Made by a program: the position numbers and the translations under genes. From Bdellovibrionia bacterium (GTDB lineage: Bacteria > Bdellovibrionota > Bdellovibrionia > Bdellovibrionales > JAGQZY01), in assembly GCA_030424715.1 (NCBI GenBank), contig JAUHWH010000001.1:744001-808000 (forward strand): a DNA stretch of 64,000 bases, in the 5' to 3' direction. The notes beneath the pieces are model-generated. The model made no database searches. It saw nothing but the letters and a program-made list of their open reading frames with translations, and had not been told where the DNA came from. This document shows, in pieces, positions 16,623 through 25,665 of this stretch; position 1 is the stretch's first letter; the number at the start of each line of letters is the position of its first letter.

Positions 16623-16766
16623 AACTTGGATCCTCGACTTTCTCGGAGATATAACAGAGGGTTTTCTCTGCGTCCACTCGTTTGAGGGTCCTCGGGAGCG
16701 TGGTCTTTTGAGTGCGTGACTTGTGTGATACAAAGACTATTCTGACGACAAAAAGGGGTTTGAACG

Positions 16767-17288
16767 ATGAGAGCGGTACTGTTGATTCTATGGATTGTCA
16801 TTGGCCTTCAGGTGGGGCATGCGAATGATAAAATGACTTCGATCACCGGAGAAATCGAGCGGATTAATTCTATGAGGGAGTCACTGGTGGGGGCTGTTCA
16901 GGGGAAGGTCGATCAAAAAACGTTCGGTGCGGTTTGTAAACCGGTGGGCCAAGCTCTTAAAACCTTTGCTAAGGAAAATGGTCTTAAAATAAGCCAGGTG
17001 TCTTTTAGGTACAGAAACCCAAAGCACAAGCCTGATAAGAAACAGGCTCAAGTTCTTCGGAGAATGGAGAGAGAAGAAGAAATAACGTCTGTCTGGATGG
17101 ACGAGCCGCAAGGTCTCCATTATTATCGAAGGATCGTGGTCAGAGCTGCTTGTCTGAATTGCCACGGTTCAAAGAAAGCCCGGCCTCAATTTATAAAAGA
17201 CAAGTATCCCGCTGATAAAGCCTTCGGATTCAAAGTTGGTGATCTCCGTGGAGTTTACTCGGTCTTGATTCCAAAAAAGAGAGACTAA
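16767..17288 (+). CDS. DUF3365 (Tll0287-like) haem-binding periplasmic protein
   Basis: 173 aa with a signal peptide (MRAVLLILWIVIGLQVGHA). The C-terminal part has a single c-type haem motif CLNCH (about 131-135) after YRRIVVRAA, and ends GDLRGVYSVLIP, which is the DUF3365 pattern (C-terminal haem site in a PAS-like fold). Known members are periplasmic haem proteins proposed to sense redox state or gases, often as stand-alone domains. It stands alone here, divergent from the tautomerase gene. Confidence 0.8.
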   Translation: MRAVLLILWIVIGLQVGHANDKMTSITGEIERINSMRESLVGAVQGKVDQKTFGAVCKPVGQALKTFAKENGLKISQVSFRYRNPKHKPDKKQAQVLRRMEREEEITSVWMDEPQGLHYYRRIVVRAACLNCHGSKKARPQFIKDKYPADKAFGFKVGDLRGVYSVLIPKKRD

Positions 17289-17392
17289 GTCAAATTAGCT
17301 TCGACCTCAAAGCGTCAAATCTTTATTCGAACCGTTTCTTAATTTAAGAAGCCCCTGCTTGTTGGTGCGGCATAGACCTATCGTCAGAGTTA

Positions 17393-20300
17393 CTACTTAT
17401 CACTCTTATTGTTTGTCTCTTCGAGGATGGGACGTCTTTTGGGGTTAATGAGGCTGTGCACGCAGGGGATGACGATGAGGGTGAACACTGTGCTCAGAGA
17501 GACACCACCGATCACGGTCAAAGCCATGGGCACGCGGGTTTCACTTCCCGGGCCCAGGGATAGGGCGGCAGGAACAGCCGCGGCCAGGGTGGCTGCTGTG
17601 GTCATTAAAATCGGACGCAAGCGAGTCGGGCAGGCCTCTATCAGTGCCTCTTGCAGATCTAATCCTTGATCACGCAGCTGGTTGGTAAACTCCACTAAAA
17701 GAATGGAGTTTTTCTTTACAATCCCCATGGTGAGAAGAATACCAATGGCACTGTAAACATTCAGAGATTGGCCGCCGAGCAAGAGGCCCATGAACGATCC
17801 GATAAGTCCAAATGGAATTGCCAAAAACACAATCGCGGGGTCCAAAAATGAATTAAACTGAATGGCTAGCACCATATAGGCGATCAAAAGACCCAATAAC
17901 ATAATGGTTAGGGTTTCTGCTAATTTACTGTCTGGGGTTTCTTGAAACCGAATAAAGTAATCCGGAGGCATCACGGAGCTCGCAATTTCACGAACTTTCG
18001 CCACGGCGGTACCCAAGGTGACGCCGGTGGCTAAGTTACTATCCACACGCAGTCCACGAAGGCGATCCTCACGATAGATTTGTTGGGGACCACGGGTCGC
18101 GACACTGTCCACCACCTGGCTGAGGGGCACCAGTTCTGACCGATTGTTACGGACATACACGTTATCGATGTCGGTTTTTTGTTGGCGATTGTCCTCTTTG
18201 AGCTGGACCCACAGATCAAATCGGCGAGACCCATCGGTGTATTGTCCCGCGACCACTCCACCAAACGTGGCATTAATCACATCGGCAATTTCAGAGACTT
18301 CAACCCCGCTGCGAATGGCTTTTTCGCGGTTCGGATTGATTTGAACCTCGGGTAAATCGAGAACGTCATCGGAGCGCACACCCACCGTGAGCTTTGATTC
18401 GTCCATCTGCTGTTTCATCTCATAAAACAGCTCTTTTTGCTTTTTCGGGTCGGGGCCATTGATAGTGAATTCTAGTGGACTGCCACGTCGCCCACCAAAG
18501 GGGCTGCCGAAACGATCGCGCACAAAAACCTGAATGCCTTTAAGGTTCTTTACTTGTGCCCGCAGATCATCTGCAATTTCAAATTGCGAGCGGCTGCGGT
18601 CTTTGCGGTTTTTTAAGATCACCACGCCGTTGCCTCGGTTGCTTTGTCCGCCTTCGCCAAAACCACCAACGGCCATAAATTGTTTTTCAAAGCCATCAAG
18701 GTTTTTAGCGATATTTTCAAACTCTGCAACCTTGCGAGTGGTGTATTCTAAAGATGAGCCTTCCGGTGCCACAAAGACCAGAAACAAAACCCCTCGGTCT
18801 TGCGAGGGCGCAAATTCCGTGGGTAGTTTTTTTAAAGTCCATAGTGATGCCAAAAAGACCATCAAGGACAATGAGACCACGAGGCCTCGACGGTTCAAAG
18901 ACCAGATAAGACTCTTTGAGTACAGGTTTTTGAGTTTTTCTATGGTGGCTTCAAAGGCTTTGCCAAAGCGAGTGCGGCGTTCTTCCAGTTTTAAAAATTG
19001 CGAGCAGCGCATGGGCGCCAAGGTTAGGGCTTCGAGCGAGCTTAAAACAACCGCTACGGAAATCGTCACCGCAAACTCAAAGAAAAATCGACCTTCGATG
19101 CTGTTCATGAACGTGATCGGAATAAAAACAGAGACCAAGGCGGCGGTCGTCGCGATCACCGCAAAAGAGATTTCTCTTGAGCCTTTAAAGGCAGCGTTGA
19201 CCCGACTCCATCCCATCTGCATATAACGGACGATGTTCTCTAGCATGATAATGGCGTCATCAACGACCACACCAATCGCCAAGGCGAGTCCCAACAGCGA
19301 GAATGTATTAAGGGTAAAGCCAAACCAGTTGATAAAAATAAAAGTGCCAATGATCGCCGTGGGTATCGCGAGCAGGATATTGACCGTCGCGGACCAAGAC
19401 CCAAGAAAGAGCCAACAGATAAGAGAGGTCAGGAGGGCCGATAGTAGCAGGGTGTATACGAGTTCGTCGACGGACTCTCGTATAAACTGGGTGCGATCAA
19501 AATTGACGCCAACCACAACTCCCTTAGGAAGATCACGATTGATCTCATCAATGCGTTTCATCACGCGGTCTGCGGTAGCTGCGGCGTTGACGCCCGTTTG
19601 CTTTTGAATGGCGGCAGCAAGAGCGGGCTGACCATTCAAGCGCGAGATACGCCGTAAGTTTTCAATGCCCTCGTAGATTTCGGCCACATCCTTGAGCCGT
19701 AAATCCACAAAGTTGGGGGCGCCGCCGCGACGACTGATAACCATGTTTTGAAACTCTTTAACTTGGGTGGCTTCGCCCATAATTCGCAGGGTCTGTTCCG
19801 AATCACCGAGCTCCAGCCTTCCGGCAGGCAGTTCTTTATGTTCTCTTCGAATACTTTCTACCACATCTTTGGCGGTCAATTGGTAACGCTCCAGCTTTTC
19901 GGCAATCAAATCAATTCGTAAAATTGGCTCGTGATAGCCGAGGGCGCGAATCTCCGCAACGCCTTCGACAGTCGATAGGCGGTCTCGGATTTGATCACGA
20001 AACAGAATCATCAAGTCTCGATCTTCAACGCCTACGGCCTGCACGTTAACGTACATGATCGGGTCATCCGATGAGTTTGATTTGGTCACCACAGGAGGAT
20101 TCAAGGTGTCAGGCAGTTGTCTTTGGGCGCGCCCCAGTAAGGTCTGCACTTCTTGCAGGGCGAAGTCGATGTCTATGTTTAGTTCAAATTCTAATTGGAT
20201 GTTGGCATTGCCCCGTTCGGCTGGCGAAGTGATACTGCGAATGCCCTCCATGGAGACCAGTACGCTTTCAACCTCTTCAATGACGTCTTTTTCAATAACA

Positions 20301-20470
20301 GCCGGGGTTGCCCCATCATAGCCATAGCTGATTCCGATACGAGGAAAGTCAACATCGGGGTTTTCATTGATTCCCATTTGAAAGAAAGACAGGCCGCCAA
20401 AAAAAATCAAGGCGAACATAAGGATCCACGCGAACACGGGCTTTTTTATAGAGAGCGAGCTGATAGTCAC
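17393..20470 (-). CDS. RND efflux transporter, HAE-1/AcrB family
   Basis: 1025 aa, the full length of AcrB-type pumps. It starts MTISSLSIKKPVFAW, and the first helix is followed by the usual ENPDVDFP segment. Proton-relay residues are present: the DD pair in GVVVDDAIIMLEN (TM4) and a Lys in MGIVKKNSILLVEF (TM10). Two large periplasmic porter loops lie between TM1-2 and TM7-8. The GTG start overlaps the stop of the TolC-like gene as GTGA. It would drive proton-coupled export through that channel. No periplasmic adaptor gene is next to either gene, so an adaptor must be encoded elsewhere. Confidence 0.95.
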   Translation of the reverse strand: MTISSLSIKKPVFAWILMFALIFFGGLSFFQMGINENPDVDFPRIGISYGYDGATPAVIEKDVIEEVESVLVSMEGIRSITSPAERGNANIQLEFELNIDIDFALQEVQTLLGRAQRQLPDTLNPPVVTKSNSSDDPIMYVNVQAVGVEDRDLMILFRDQIRDRLSTVEGVAEIRALGYHEPILRIDLIAEKLERYQLTAKDVVESIRREHKELPAGRLELGDSEQTLRIMGEATQVKEFQNMVISRRGGAPNFVDLRLKDVAEIYEGIENLRRISRLNGQPALAAAIQKQTGVNAAATADRVMKRIDEINRDLPKGVVVGVNFDRTQFIRESVDELVYTLLLSALLTSLICWLFLGSWSATVNILLAIPTAIIGTFIFINWFGFTLNTFSLLGLALAIGVVVDDAIIMLENIVRYMQMGWSRVNAAFKGSREISFAVIATTAALVSVFIPITFMNSIEGRFFFEFAVTISVAVVLSSLEALTLAPMRCSQFLKLEERRTRFGKAFEATIEKLKNLYSKSLIWSLNRRGLVVSLSLMVFLASLWTLKKLPTEFAPSQDRGVLFLVFVAPEGSSLEYTTRKVAEFENIAKNLDGFEKQFMAVGGFGEGGQSNRGNGVVILKNRKDRSRSQFEIADDLRAQVKNLKGIQVFVRDRFGSPFGGRRGSPLEFTINGPDPKKQKELFYEMKQQMDESKLTVGVRSDDVLDLPEVQINPNREKAIRSGVEVSEIADVINATFGGVVAGQYTDGSRRFDLWVQLKEDNRQQKTDIDNVYVRNNRSELVPLSQVVDSVATRGPQQIYREDRLRGLRVDSNLATGVTLGTAVAKVREIASSVMPPDYFIRFQETPDSKLAETLTIMLLGLLIAYMVLAIQFNSFLDPAIVFLAIPFGLIGSFMGLLLGGQSLNVYSAIGILLTMGIVKKNSILLVEFTNQLRDQGLDLQEALIEACPTRLRPILMTTAATLAAAVPAALSLGPGSETRVPMALTVIGGVSLSTVFTLIVIPCVHSLINPKRRPILEETNNKSDK

Positions 20471-21690
20471 AGGAGTTCGCCCGCTAAAACTTTCATCTGA
20501 ATCCAGAGGAGCTTGGCGTAGAGCACCTCTTGGTTGTACTCCCGTTGAATCTGAATTTGGTCTTCTAGTATGCGAAGCACCTCAAGCTGGGTGATCAGGC
20601 CGCGATTCACTTCTTTTTTGTACTCTTGGTAATTTTTCTTCGCCAGAGAGAGTGCTAGCTTTAGCTTTTCTATGGTCTCTTTTTGCAAAGCCAGCTGTTT
20701 TTCCAGGGAGCTGAAATCGTTTTTGATTGTTCTTTTGAGATCACTCAAGCGATTTTCGATCTGAGTCATTTGCAATGAGGCAATTCTCTTTTGGGCGAGG
20801 TCTTTGCCTCCCGCATAGATGTTCCACCTCACATTAACGGCAACATCCCAGGTGGAGTCCTGTAAAATCCCGGCGCGATCAAGGTAGTAGTTAGCTCCGA
20901 GGTCAACGGAGGGTAGAAAGCGCCCTCTCTCGACGCCGATGCTTTTTTCAGCCGCCTTCAGCTCGAGCTCGGTGGCCGCGATGGTCGGTGAGTCTATAAT
21001 CTGACTCTTCCAACGAGGAGGAACGGTCAGCGAAGACAATGGGAGTTCATCAATCAACACAGTGTCGGCGGCTTTGCCCGTTAAGTTGTGTAAGCGAATT
21101 TGAGCCGCCTGGCGGTCGCGAGAAAGTCGCGATTCATCGGCGGTGACTCGAGCCAGTTGGGCTTGGGCCGCGAGCACATCGGTTTGTTTGTTTTGGCCAA
21201 TTTTGGCTCGCCCTCTAAGAGTTTTGACTTGCTCGGCCAAGGTTTGTTTTTGCTGGTCGAGCGTTTCACCGTCCTTTTGGATTCGAAGGAGGTCGAAAAA
21301 GGCCTGGGCCACTCGGTTATAGAGGGCCAATTGCTCCTGACGCTGTTGCAGAGCTGCAATTTTGGGGCGTGTTTGAGCCACTCCAATGGCAAAGTACTCT
21401 GAGCCCCCTTGAAAAATGGGCTGGGTCAGATTGAGAAAAGCGGAGTGTTGGTAGCCTTCACCAAAGGGGCCAACGTCGACCTGATCTCGCCAAGTGTTTT
21501 CTGAGTTCGCGGAAACCTCTGGTAGAACAGAGCCTATGGCCTGGCTCTTTTCAGCTTTGGCAATTTCTACAGCCAACATCCTGTCTTTGATCGTGGCGGT
21601 GTTAAGAATGGCTGACTCGTAGTATTCAGACAGGGTGGCCGCGGGGGACCATTGGGGGATGAAAAGACACAGGACAACGAGAGCAACCAT
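20467..21690 (-). CDS. TolC-like outer-membrane efflux protein
   Basis: 407 aa with a short signal peptide (MVALVVLCLFIPQWSPAA). The two-fold repeat of the OEP family is visible: LTQPIFQGGSEY near 90 and the counterpart VRWNIYAGGKD near 285, each followed by long coiled-coil helices, the second by 300-370. It forms the outer-membrane duct for the RND pump that follows. A TGA lies two codons upstream in frame, so this ATG is the only practical start although its ribosome site is weak. Confidence 0.9.
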   Translation of the reverse strand: MVALVVLCLFIPQWSPAATLSEYYESAILNTATIKDRMLAVEIAKAEKSQAIGSVLPEVSANSENTWRDQVDVGPFGEGYQHSAFLNLTQPIFQGGSEYFAIGVAQTRPKIAALQQRQEQLALYNRVAQAFFDLLRIQKDGETLDQQKQTLAEQVKTLRGRAKIGQNKQTDVLAAQAQLARVTADESRLSRDRQAAQIRLHNLTGKAADTVLIDELPLSSLTVPPRWKSQIIDSPTIAATELELKAAEKSIGVERGRFLPSVDLGANYYLDRAGILQDSTWDVAVNVRWNIYAGGKDLAQKRIASLQMTQIENRLSDLKRTIKNDFSSLEKQLALQKETIEKLKLALSLAKKNYQEYKKEVNRGLITQLEVLRILEDQIQIQREYNQEVLYAKLLWIQMKVLAGELL

Positions 21691-21758
21691 TGGTCAGTCT
21701 TATAACAAAAAACACAGGGGTGCAAAAAAGAATCGTGTTTCCCTCGAAAGGAGAGGAG

Positions 21759-22610
21759 TTACTGTTTGGTTGTGGCAAATATGTGAATGTTGATGCCCTC
21801 GGCAATGACCGGAATCAGCAGACCAGTCTTGTCGGACAAGATGTTTTGATCACCACTCACGTCATTGGTCGAAAGGTTGTTGGACTCGATCATCCCAGAT
21901 TCGCTCAGGACATGCCGTAGAATAACAAATCCCATGGAGCGACAGATCTCATCGCCGCTTTTGTTTTTTAACCCAGGACTGTTTGATTTAATAGTGTCCA
22001 GAGTCGCTTGATCGCAGAGTATGGAAAAAGTATTAGATACTTTACCCACTTTTAAGGTGATGACGGCGGCAAAATCAGAGTCCACACGTGTGCCTTTTTG
22101 TTTCAGGCTGGTGGTTCCGATGCGAACGTCCTGACTGGCTACAGACCCTTTCAGGAAACTCATTGTCGATGAAACCAATGAGTTAAGTACGTTGGCCGAG
22201 ACCATCTTTTCGGTGGTTCCGAGCTTCAGTTGGTTCTCAACCATCTCAACGAGCTGTTCGGCCTTAAAGGGTTTGGCGAGAAAGTTAACGAATTTATACT
22301 CCTTCTCAATCTCATGAGTGGCTGCTCCGGAGACAATAATGATTGGGGTGGTTTCATTGAAGGAGTTTTGCCGAGCGGACTGGATAAAGGCGCCGCCTTC
22401 TTTTTTTGGCATATTGAGATCTGTGAGAATACAGTGGAAGGCCTGGTGGTTGATCTTTGTCGTGGCATCGACGCCGTCTTTTGCCTCCACAATTTTGATG
22501 TCTTTTTTAAAGTGGTCTCGCAGTATCTCACAGATGGACTCACGCATATCGAGGTCATCTTCAACGACCAGAACCCATTTGTGGTTTTTTGATTGCAGCA
22601 ACATGTTCAA
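21759..22610 (-). CDS. Response regulator with REC and CheX-like domain
   Basis: 283 aa. The REC domain (about 12-130) has VLVVEDDLD with the acidic pair, ILTDLNMP with the phospho-Asp, and LAKPFK with the conserved Lys. The rest (about 135-283) resembles the CheX/CheC phosphatase fold (VSANVLNSLVSSTMSFL, then two small beta-rich repeats). CheX-type domains dephosphorylate CheY or, in fusions, act as signalling modules. It sits beside the efflux genes with no kinase nearby. The C-terminal assignment is by pattern and less certain than REC. Confidence 0.75.
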   Translation of the reverse strand: MNMLLQSKNHKWVLVVEDDLDMRESICEILRDHFKKDIKIVEAKDGVDATTKINHQAFHCILTDLNMPKKEGGAFIQSARQNSFNETTPIIIVSGAATHEIEKEYKFVNFLAKPFKAEQLVEMVENQLKLGTTEKMVSANVLNSLVSSTMSFLKGSVASQDVRIGTTSLKQKGTRVDSDFAAVITLKVGKVSNTFSILCDQATLDTIKSNSPGLKNKSGDEICRSMGFVILRHVLSESGMIESNNLSTNDVSGDQNILSDKTGLLIPVIAEGINIHIFATTKQ

Positions 22611-22721
22611 TCCTTCTCAGTCTCTATTAACATACATTTAACAAAATGAAGTTCAATAAGAATTCTATCATACATTACACCCAAGCAGCCACACTACATA
22701 TATTTTGTTTAGTCCGCCACG

Positions 22722-22734
22722 CCTCAAATTGAGG
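22722..22734. other. Short perfect palindrome in intergenic gap
   Basis: CCTCAA-A-TTGAGG. It lies in the 269-bp gap (22611-22879) that holds no supported gene: the region upstream of the REC-CheX gene and downstream of the small barrel protein. It could be an operator, or chance. Confidence 0.3.
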
Positions 22735-22879
22735 GATTCTGTCGGGCGCTTGGGTGCCTGTTCCCAAAGCCTGATAACCACCATTAAGTGAAAGAGAGGT
22801 TATTGCTGTTCGACGTTTTCCTTTGAGGTGTAAGAGGCAACGAGTCATCGACGGGGTCAGAGGTGCGACTATGGGCATA

Positions 22880-23434
22880 CTATTCTTTTACAGCTTTTCG
22901 AAACCAACGGTCGGGGTATTCAAACTCAAAAGGGAAGCTCATTGTTAGAGCCAGAGAGTCGAGATTGAGCCGGGCATCGAACTCAGTGTTGTTGACCGCT
23001 TGGCGTAAGCCGCCGCGCACCTGCATGGATCGCAATCCCACCCAAAAGCTTTCTGAAAATTCATAGGACAGCTCAAAGCCTATACCGGTGTGGTCGTCTC
23101 TAAAGTCATAGGCGCCCACAATAATGTAGGTCCGCAATGGGATATTCCACTCATAGCCTAGACCAAAACCGAGCATGGGGACGAACTGGGTGTCCTGATT
23201 CTCCGCTTGAAAGAAGTTTCCTTCTAAAATCGCGGTTAAATGAATGTAGCTCCGCGCTATACCGTAGCGGGCGCCGAAGTTGGCAAGTAGGCCGCTACCC
23301 TCGAACTTGGCGTCTGTGCTATTAACAATGGTGGTTCCATTGGCTTGACCCACAGAAAGACTGGGCTCAAAAACGGTGATGGCGTGGCTGTATGATGCTG
23401 AAATAAAAAGCGAAATGCAGAGTAGAGTTTTCAT
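22880..23434 (-). CDS. Small outer-membrane beta-barrel-like protein
   Basis: 184 aa with signal peptide MKTLLCISLFISASYSHA. The mature sequence alternates hydrophobic and polar residues with aromatic strand ends (LGFGLGYEW, GIGFELSYEFSES, LALTMSFPFEFEY), as in 8-strand OmpW/OmpA-type barrels. It does not end in the classical terminal Phe, so membrane insertion is uncertain. Family not recognised. Confidence 0.6.
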   Translation of the reverse strand: MKTLLCISLFISASYSHAITVFEPSLSVGQANGTTIVNSTDAKFEGSGLLANFGARYGIARSYIHLTAILEGNFFQAENQDTQFVPMLGFGLGYEWNIPLRTYIIVGAYDFRDDHTGIGFELSYEFSESFWVGLRSMQVRGGLRQAVNNTEFDARLNLDSLALTMSFPFEFEYPDRWFRKAVKE

Positions 23435-23580
23435 TACTCTATCATCCTACAATCCTGAGGGGCGAGCAACTGGGGGGCGGACCTTAGCCCCGGGATCGGG
23501 GGGTGAATTTGGTGGCTCAAGGGTGTGTGACTGTTCTATTTGTGAAATCTTCTTGCAAACGATAGTGAATCGGCTAGGTT

Positions 23581-23619
23581 CCATAGCCATAGCCATAGCC
23601 ATAGCCATAGCCATAGCCA
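23581..23619 (+). repeat. Hexanucleotide tandem repeat (CCATAG)6 before lipoprotein gene
   Basis: Six perfect CCATAG units plus CCA. It ends one base before the GGGAG ribosome site (23621-23625) of the gene starting at 23633, so it lies in the 5' leader or promoter. Slipped-strand mispairing would alter leader or promoter spacing, not the reading frame. Confidence 0.9.
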
Positions 23620-23632
23620 CGGGAGACCAAAT

Positions 23633-24451
23633 ATGAAGACAATAGCATATGTATTAGCCTTGGGATTTTTAATCAGCTGCTCTGCCGGAGGCGGAGGTGG
23701 CAATGGCACCGACAGGTTCGCGGGGCCAGAGCCGCGAGGGACCTTTCAGGCCAACAAAGACTCGGAGAACGAATTTGCTCCGGCTTGCTCTTTCGACTCT
23801 GAGTACAAGCTCGACAGCCGTTTGAAACCTGGCATGAGTGTGAGCTATTTCTATCTGAGGCTCGGAAAAAATAACGTCATCTTGGGGGCCGATCAACAGA
23901 TCGTGCTCACTATCGATCAGGTGCTTCTCGCTGAGAAAACCGTGGTGAAAACCTATCGCGTTTCGAAAAACGGTCTCCAACTTTCGCTGCAAGAAAAGTG
24001 TATTCAATCATCCAAAGGACCGCCTGCGGGTGAAGTTTGCGAAACCATCAGCCAGGACGGTGTGCCTCTCGAAAGTTTATCGGAGCCTTCAAGCCAACGA
24101 CTGGATCGCTACTGTTATGTTCGATCTAACGAAACCGGGGAAGTGGAAACATCTGGAACGAAAGGTGTCTACACATTTTCTTCTGGTCTTCAGGTGGAAG
24201 CCTATCGTCGCGATGAAACAATAACCGGAACCATTGTGTGCCGGTCTTATGGCCAAGACGAACCTTCTAAACCTGTGGAGCTCGGTGCTGGCACTTCACG
24301 CCGTGTTGATATTAGTAGTGTCGACATCCCAGCGGTCCATGGTAACACATGCGGTGCTGCCGAATCGGTGTTCTCTTTTCATGAAGTGTTGAATGAAAAG
24401 GGCGAGCGGGTGGATTTCTATCGCAGTGAAAAAACAGACTTTAAGTTTTAA
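23633..24451 (+). CDS. Lipoprotein of unknown function
   Basis: 272 aa, with lipobox LISC placing the lipid-anchored Cys at residue 16, followed by a flexible SAGGGGGNGTD linker. GGGAG ends 7 nt before the ATG. The mature domain has about eight cysteines and beta-rich pattern but no recognised family. The preceding (CCATAG)6 repeat makes it a candidate for variable expression. The next gene, an outer-membrane protein candidate, starts 24 bp after its stop, so the two may be cotranscribed. Confidence 0.7.
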   Translation: MKTIAYVLALGFLISCSAGGGGGNGTDRFAGPEPRGTFQANKDSENEFAPACSFDSEYKLDSRLKPGMSVSYFYLRLGKNNVILGADQQIVLTIDQVLLAEKTVVKTYRVSKNGLQLSLQEKCIQSSKGPPAGEVCETISQDGVPLESLSEPSSQRLDRYCYVRSNETGEVETSGTKGVYTFSSGLQVEAYRRDETITGTIVCRSYGQDEPSKPVELGAGTSRRVDISSVDIPAVHGNTCGAAESVFSFHEVLNEKGERVDFYRSEKTDFKF

Positions 24452-24475
24452 AGGATTGTTTGTTAGAATAGCAAG

Positions 24476-25255
24476 ATGAGACGAATCGTACTGCTTGCTA
24501 TTGTTGTTTTTTCTTGTCCTGTCTTGGGCCAGCAGACCTCGGCGAACCTAAATCAAGTGGCGGTTTCTCAAGGGATATCGTCGCCGGCAATTACAAATAC
24601 GGCCCTCTTCTCAAAGGGCTTCACCAAAGAAAACCCAGTGGCAGCTTCCTATCAGAATGGCTACCGAGCCACGGGCGTCGCCGACGGGTCTGACACCACA
24701 AGTTTTGGCGTTGACCTGGGAGTTGGGGATACCACCTATGGCATGGCCATCGGAGCCTACTCCAACAGCTGTGATGGCTGTGAAGCCTTTGTTCGTGGCG
24801 CTTTAAGTGCGATTTGGGGTGGCTTTGGTTTTGGCTTCGGCGTGCAAGAGGATTTGTACACAGTTGGTATGCTCTTTAACCCAAACGGCATGCATCGGGT
24901 GGGGGTGGTCGCCGAGTTCGAAGACCCCAACGGAATCAATAACAATCGCAATGCCTTTGGTGTGGGTTATTCGTTTGTTCTTCCGCAGTTCACATTTTCT
25001 TTAGATATGTCAAAGCAAAGTCTTGAGAACGACCTGTTATCAGACAGTGCAGTCATGCTCACTCCCGGAGTGGCTGTGCGGGTGGATGTTTTTACGGTGT
25101 CTCTGTCTTACGATGTCTTTTTGAGCAACGCAGACCGCACCTACAACGAACAGCTCTGGGTGGGTGTGAGTGCTCGCCCTTTTTCTAATTGGGAGTTCAC
25201 CTTCTATGGTGAGTACGTTGACCGCTGGACATTAATGACGACCTACTTTTTCTAG
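24476..25255 (+). CDS. Outer-membrane beta-barrel candidate
   Basis: 259 aa with signal peptide MRRIVLLAIVVFSCPVLGQ. The mature part is Gly/aromatic-rich with many alternating strands (GGFGFGFGVQEDLYTVGML, FAVGYSF-like, FTVSLSYDVFL) and ends in YFF, the aromatic terminal signature recognised by the BAM complex. Family not identified. It follows the repeat-controlled lipoprotein and shares a CTAG stop overlap with the convergent TfoX-N gene. Confidence 0.65.
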   Translation: MRRIVLLAIVVFSCPVLGQQTSANLNQVAVSQGISSPAITNTALFSKGFTKENPVAASYQNGYRATGVADGSDTTSFGVDLGVGDTTYGMAIGAYSNSCDGCEAFVRGALSAIWGGFGFGFGVQEDLYTVGMLFNPNGMHRVGVVAEFEDPNGINNNRNAFGVGYSFVLPQFTFSLDMSKQSLENDLLSDSAVMLTPGVAVRVDVFTVSLSYDVFLSNADRTYNEQLWVGVSARPFSNWEFTFYGEYVDRWTLMTTYFF

Positions 25256-25665
25256 GTCGACTTCGGGAAAATCCCTAACAAAGGATCGTCGCGATGGATG
25301 GCGGTGACGATATCGTCAATAGCGCTGTCAAAGGCATCAGTATCCTGGGGGAGATAGAGCCATTTCTTCAATACAGGATGCTGCTTTAGAATGGCCCACT
25401 TTTTTTTAAGACGATCATGATGGGCATATTCGGTTGGTAGCAAAATGCCGTTCCAGATGTCGAAATCAAAAGTTTGTCCTCGGTACTCGCGGTCTCCCGG
25501 CGACTCGGCCAGTAGCATCACCATTTTACCATGGCAATAGACAGCTAGGCCCCCAAACATTCGTTTGGTAAAAAAACTAGGTTCCGCCTCGAGGTCTTCA
25601 TAGACCCAGGCGAGTTGAAAGACTTTTTTCTTTTTTTTAACAGCCTTTTTCTTTTTTTTAGCCAC
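25252..25665 (-). CDS. TfoX N-terminal domain protein
   Basis: 137 aa from GTG at 25665 (AGG nearby), overlapping the CinA-like stop by 8 bp. It begins with two Lys runs (KKKKKAVKKKKK), then the TfoX-N core with MFGGLAVYCHGKMVMLL near 45 and a short alpha/beta tail. TfoX-N domains occur in competence regulators and in many stand-alone proteins of unknown role. The basic leader could bind nucleic acid. No competence gene lies nearby. A longer frame to 25710 exists but has no ribosome site. Confidence 0.7.
   Translation of the reverse strand: MAKKKKKAVKKKKKVFQLAWVYEDLEAEPSFFTKRMFGGLAVYCHGKMVMLLAESPGDREYRGQTFDFDIWNGILLPTEYAHHDRLKKKWAILKQHPVLKKWLYLPQDTDAFDSAIDDIVTAIHRDDPLLGIFPKST

Noticed and set aside
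18534-19226. 230-aa plus-strand frame
   Set aside because: Antisense of the RND pump; low-complexity composition.
22675-22878. 67-aa minus-strand frame in the gap before the small barrel gene
   Set aside because: No ribosome site, odd composition, and no recognisable domain.
23376-23636. 86-aa frame through the hexamer repeat, encoding (AI)n
   Set aside because: No ribosome site, and it overlaps the lipoprotein start; the repeat simply reads as alternating Ala-Ile.
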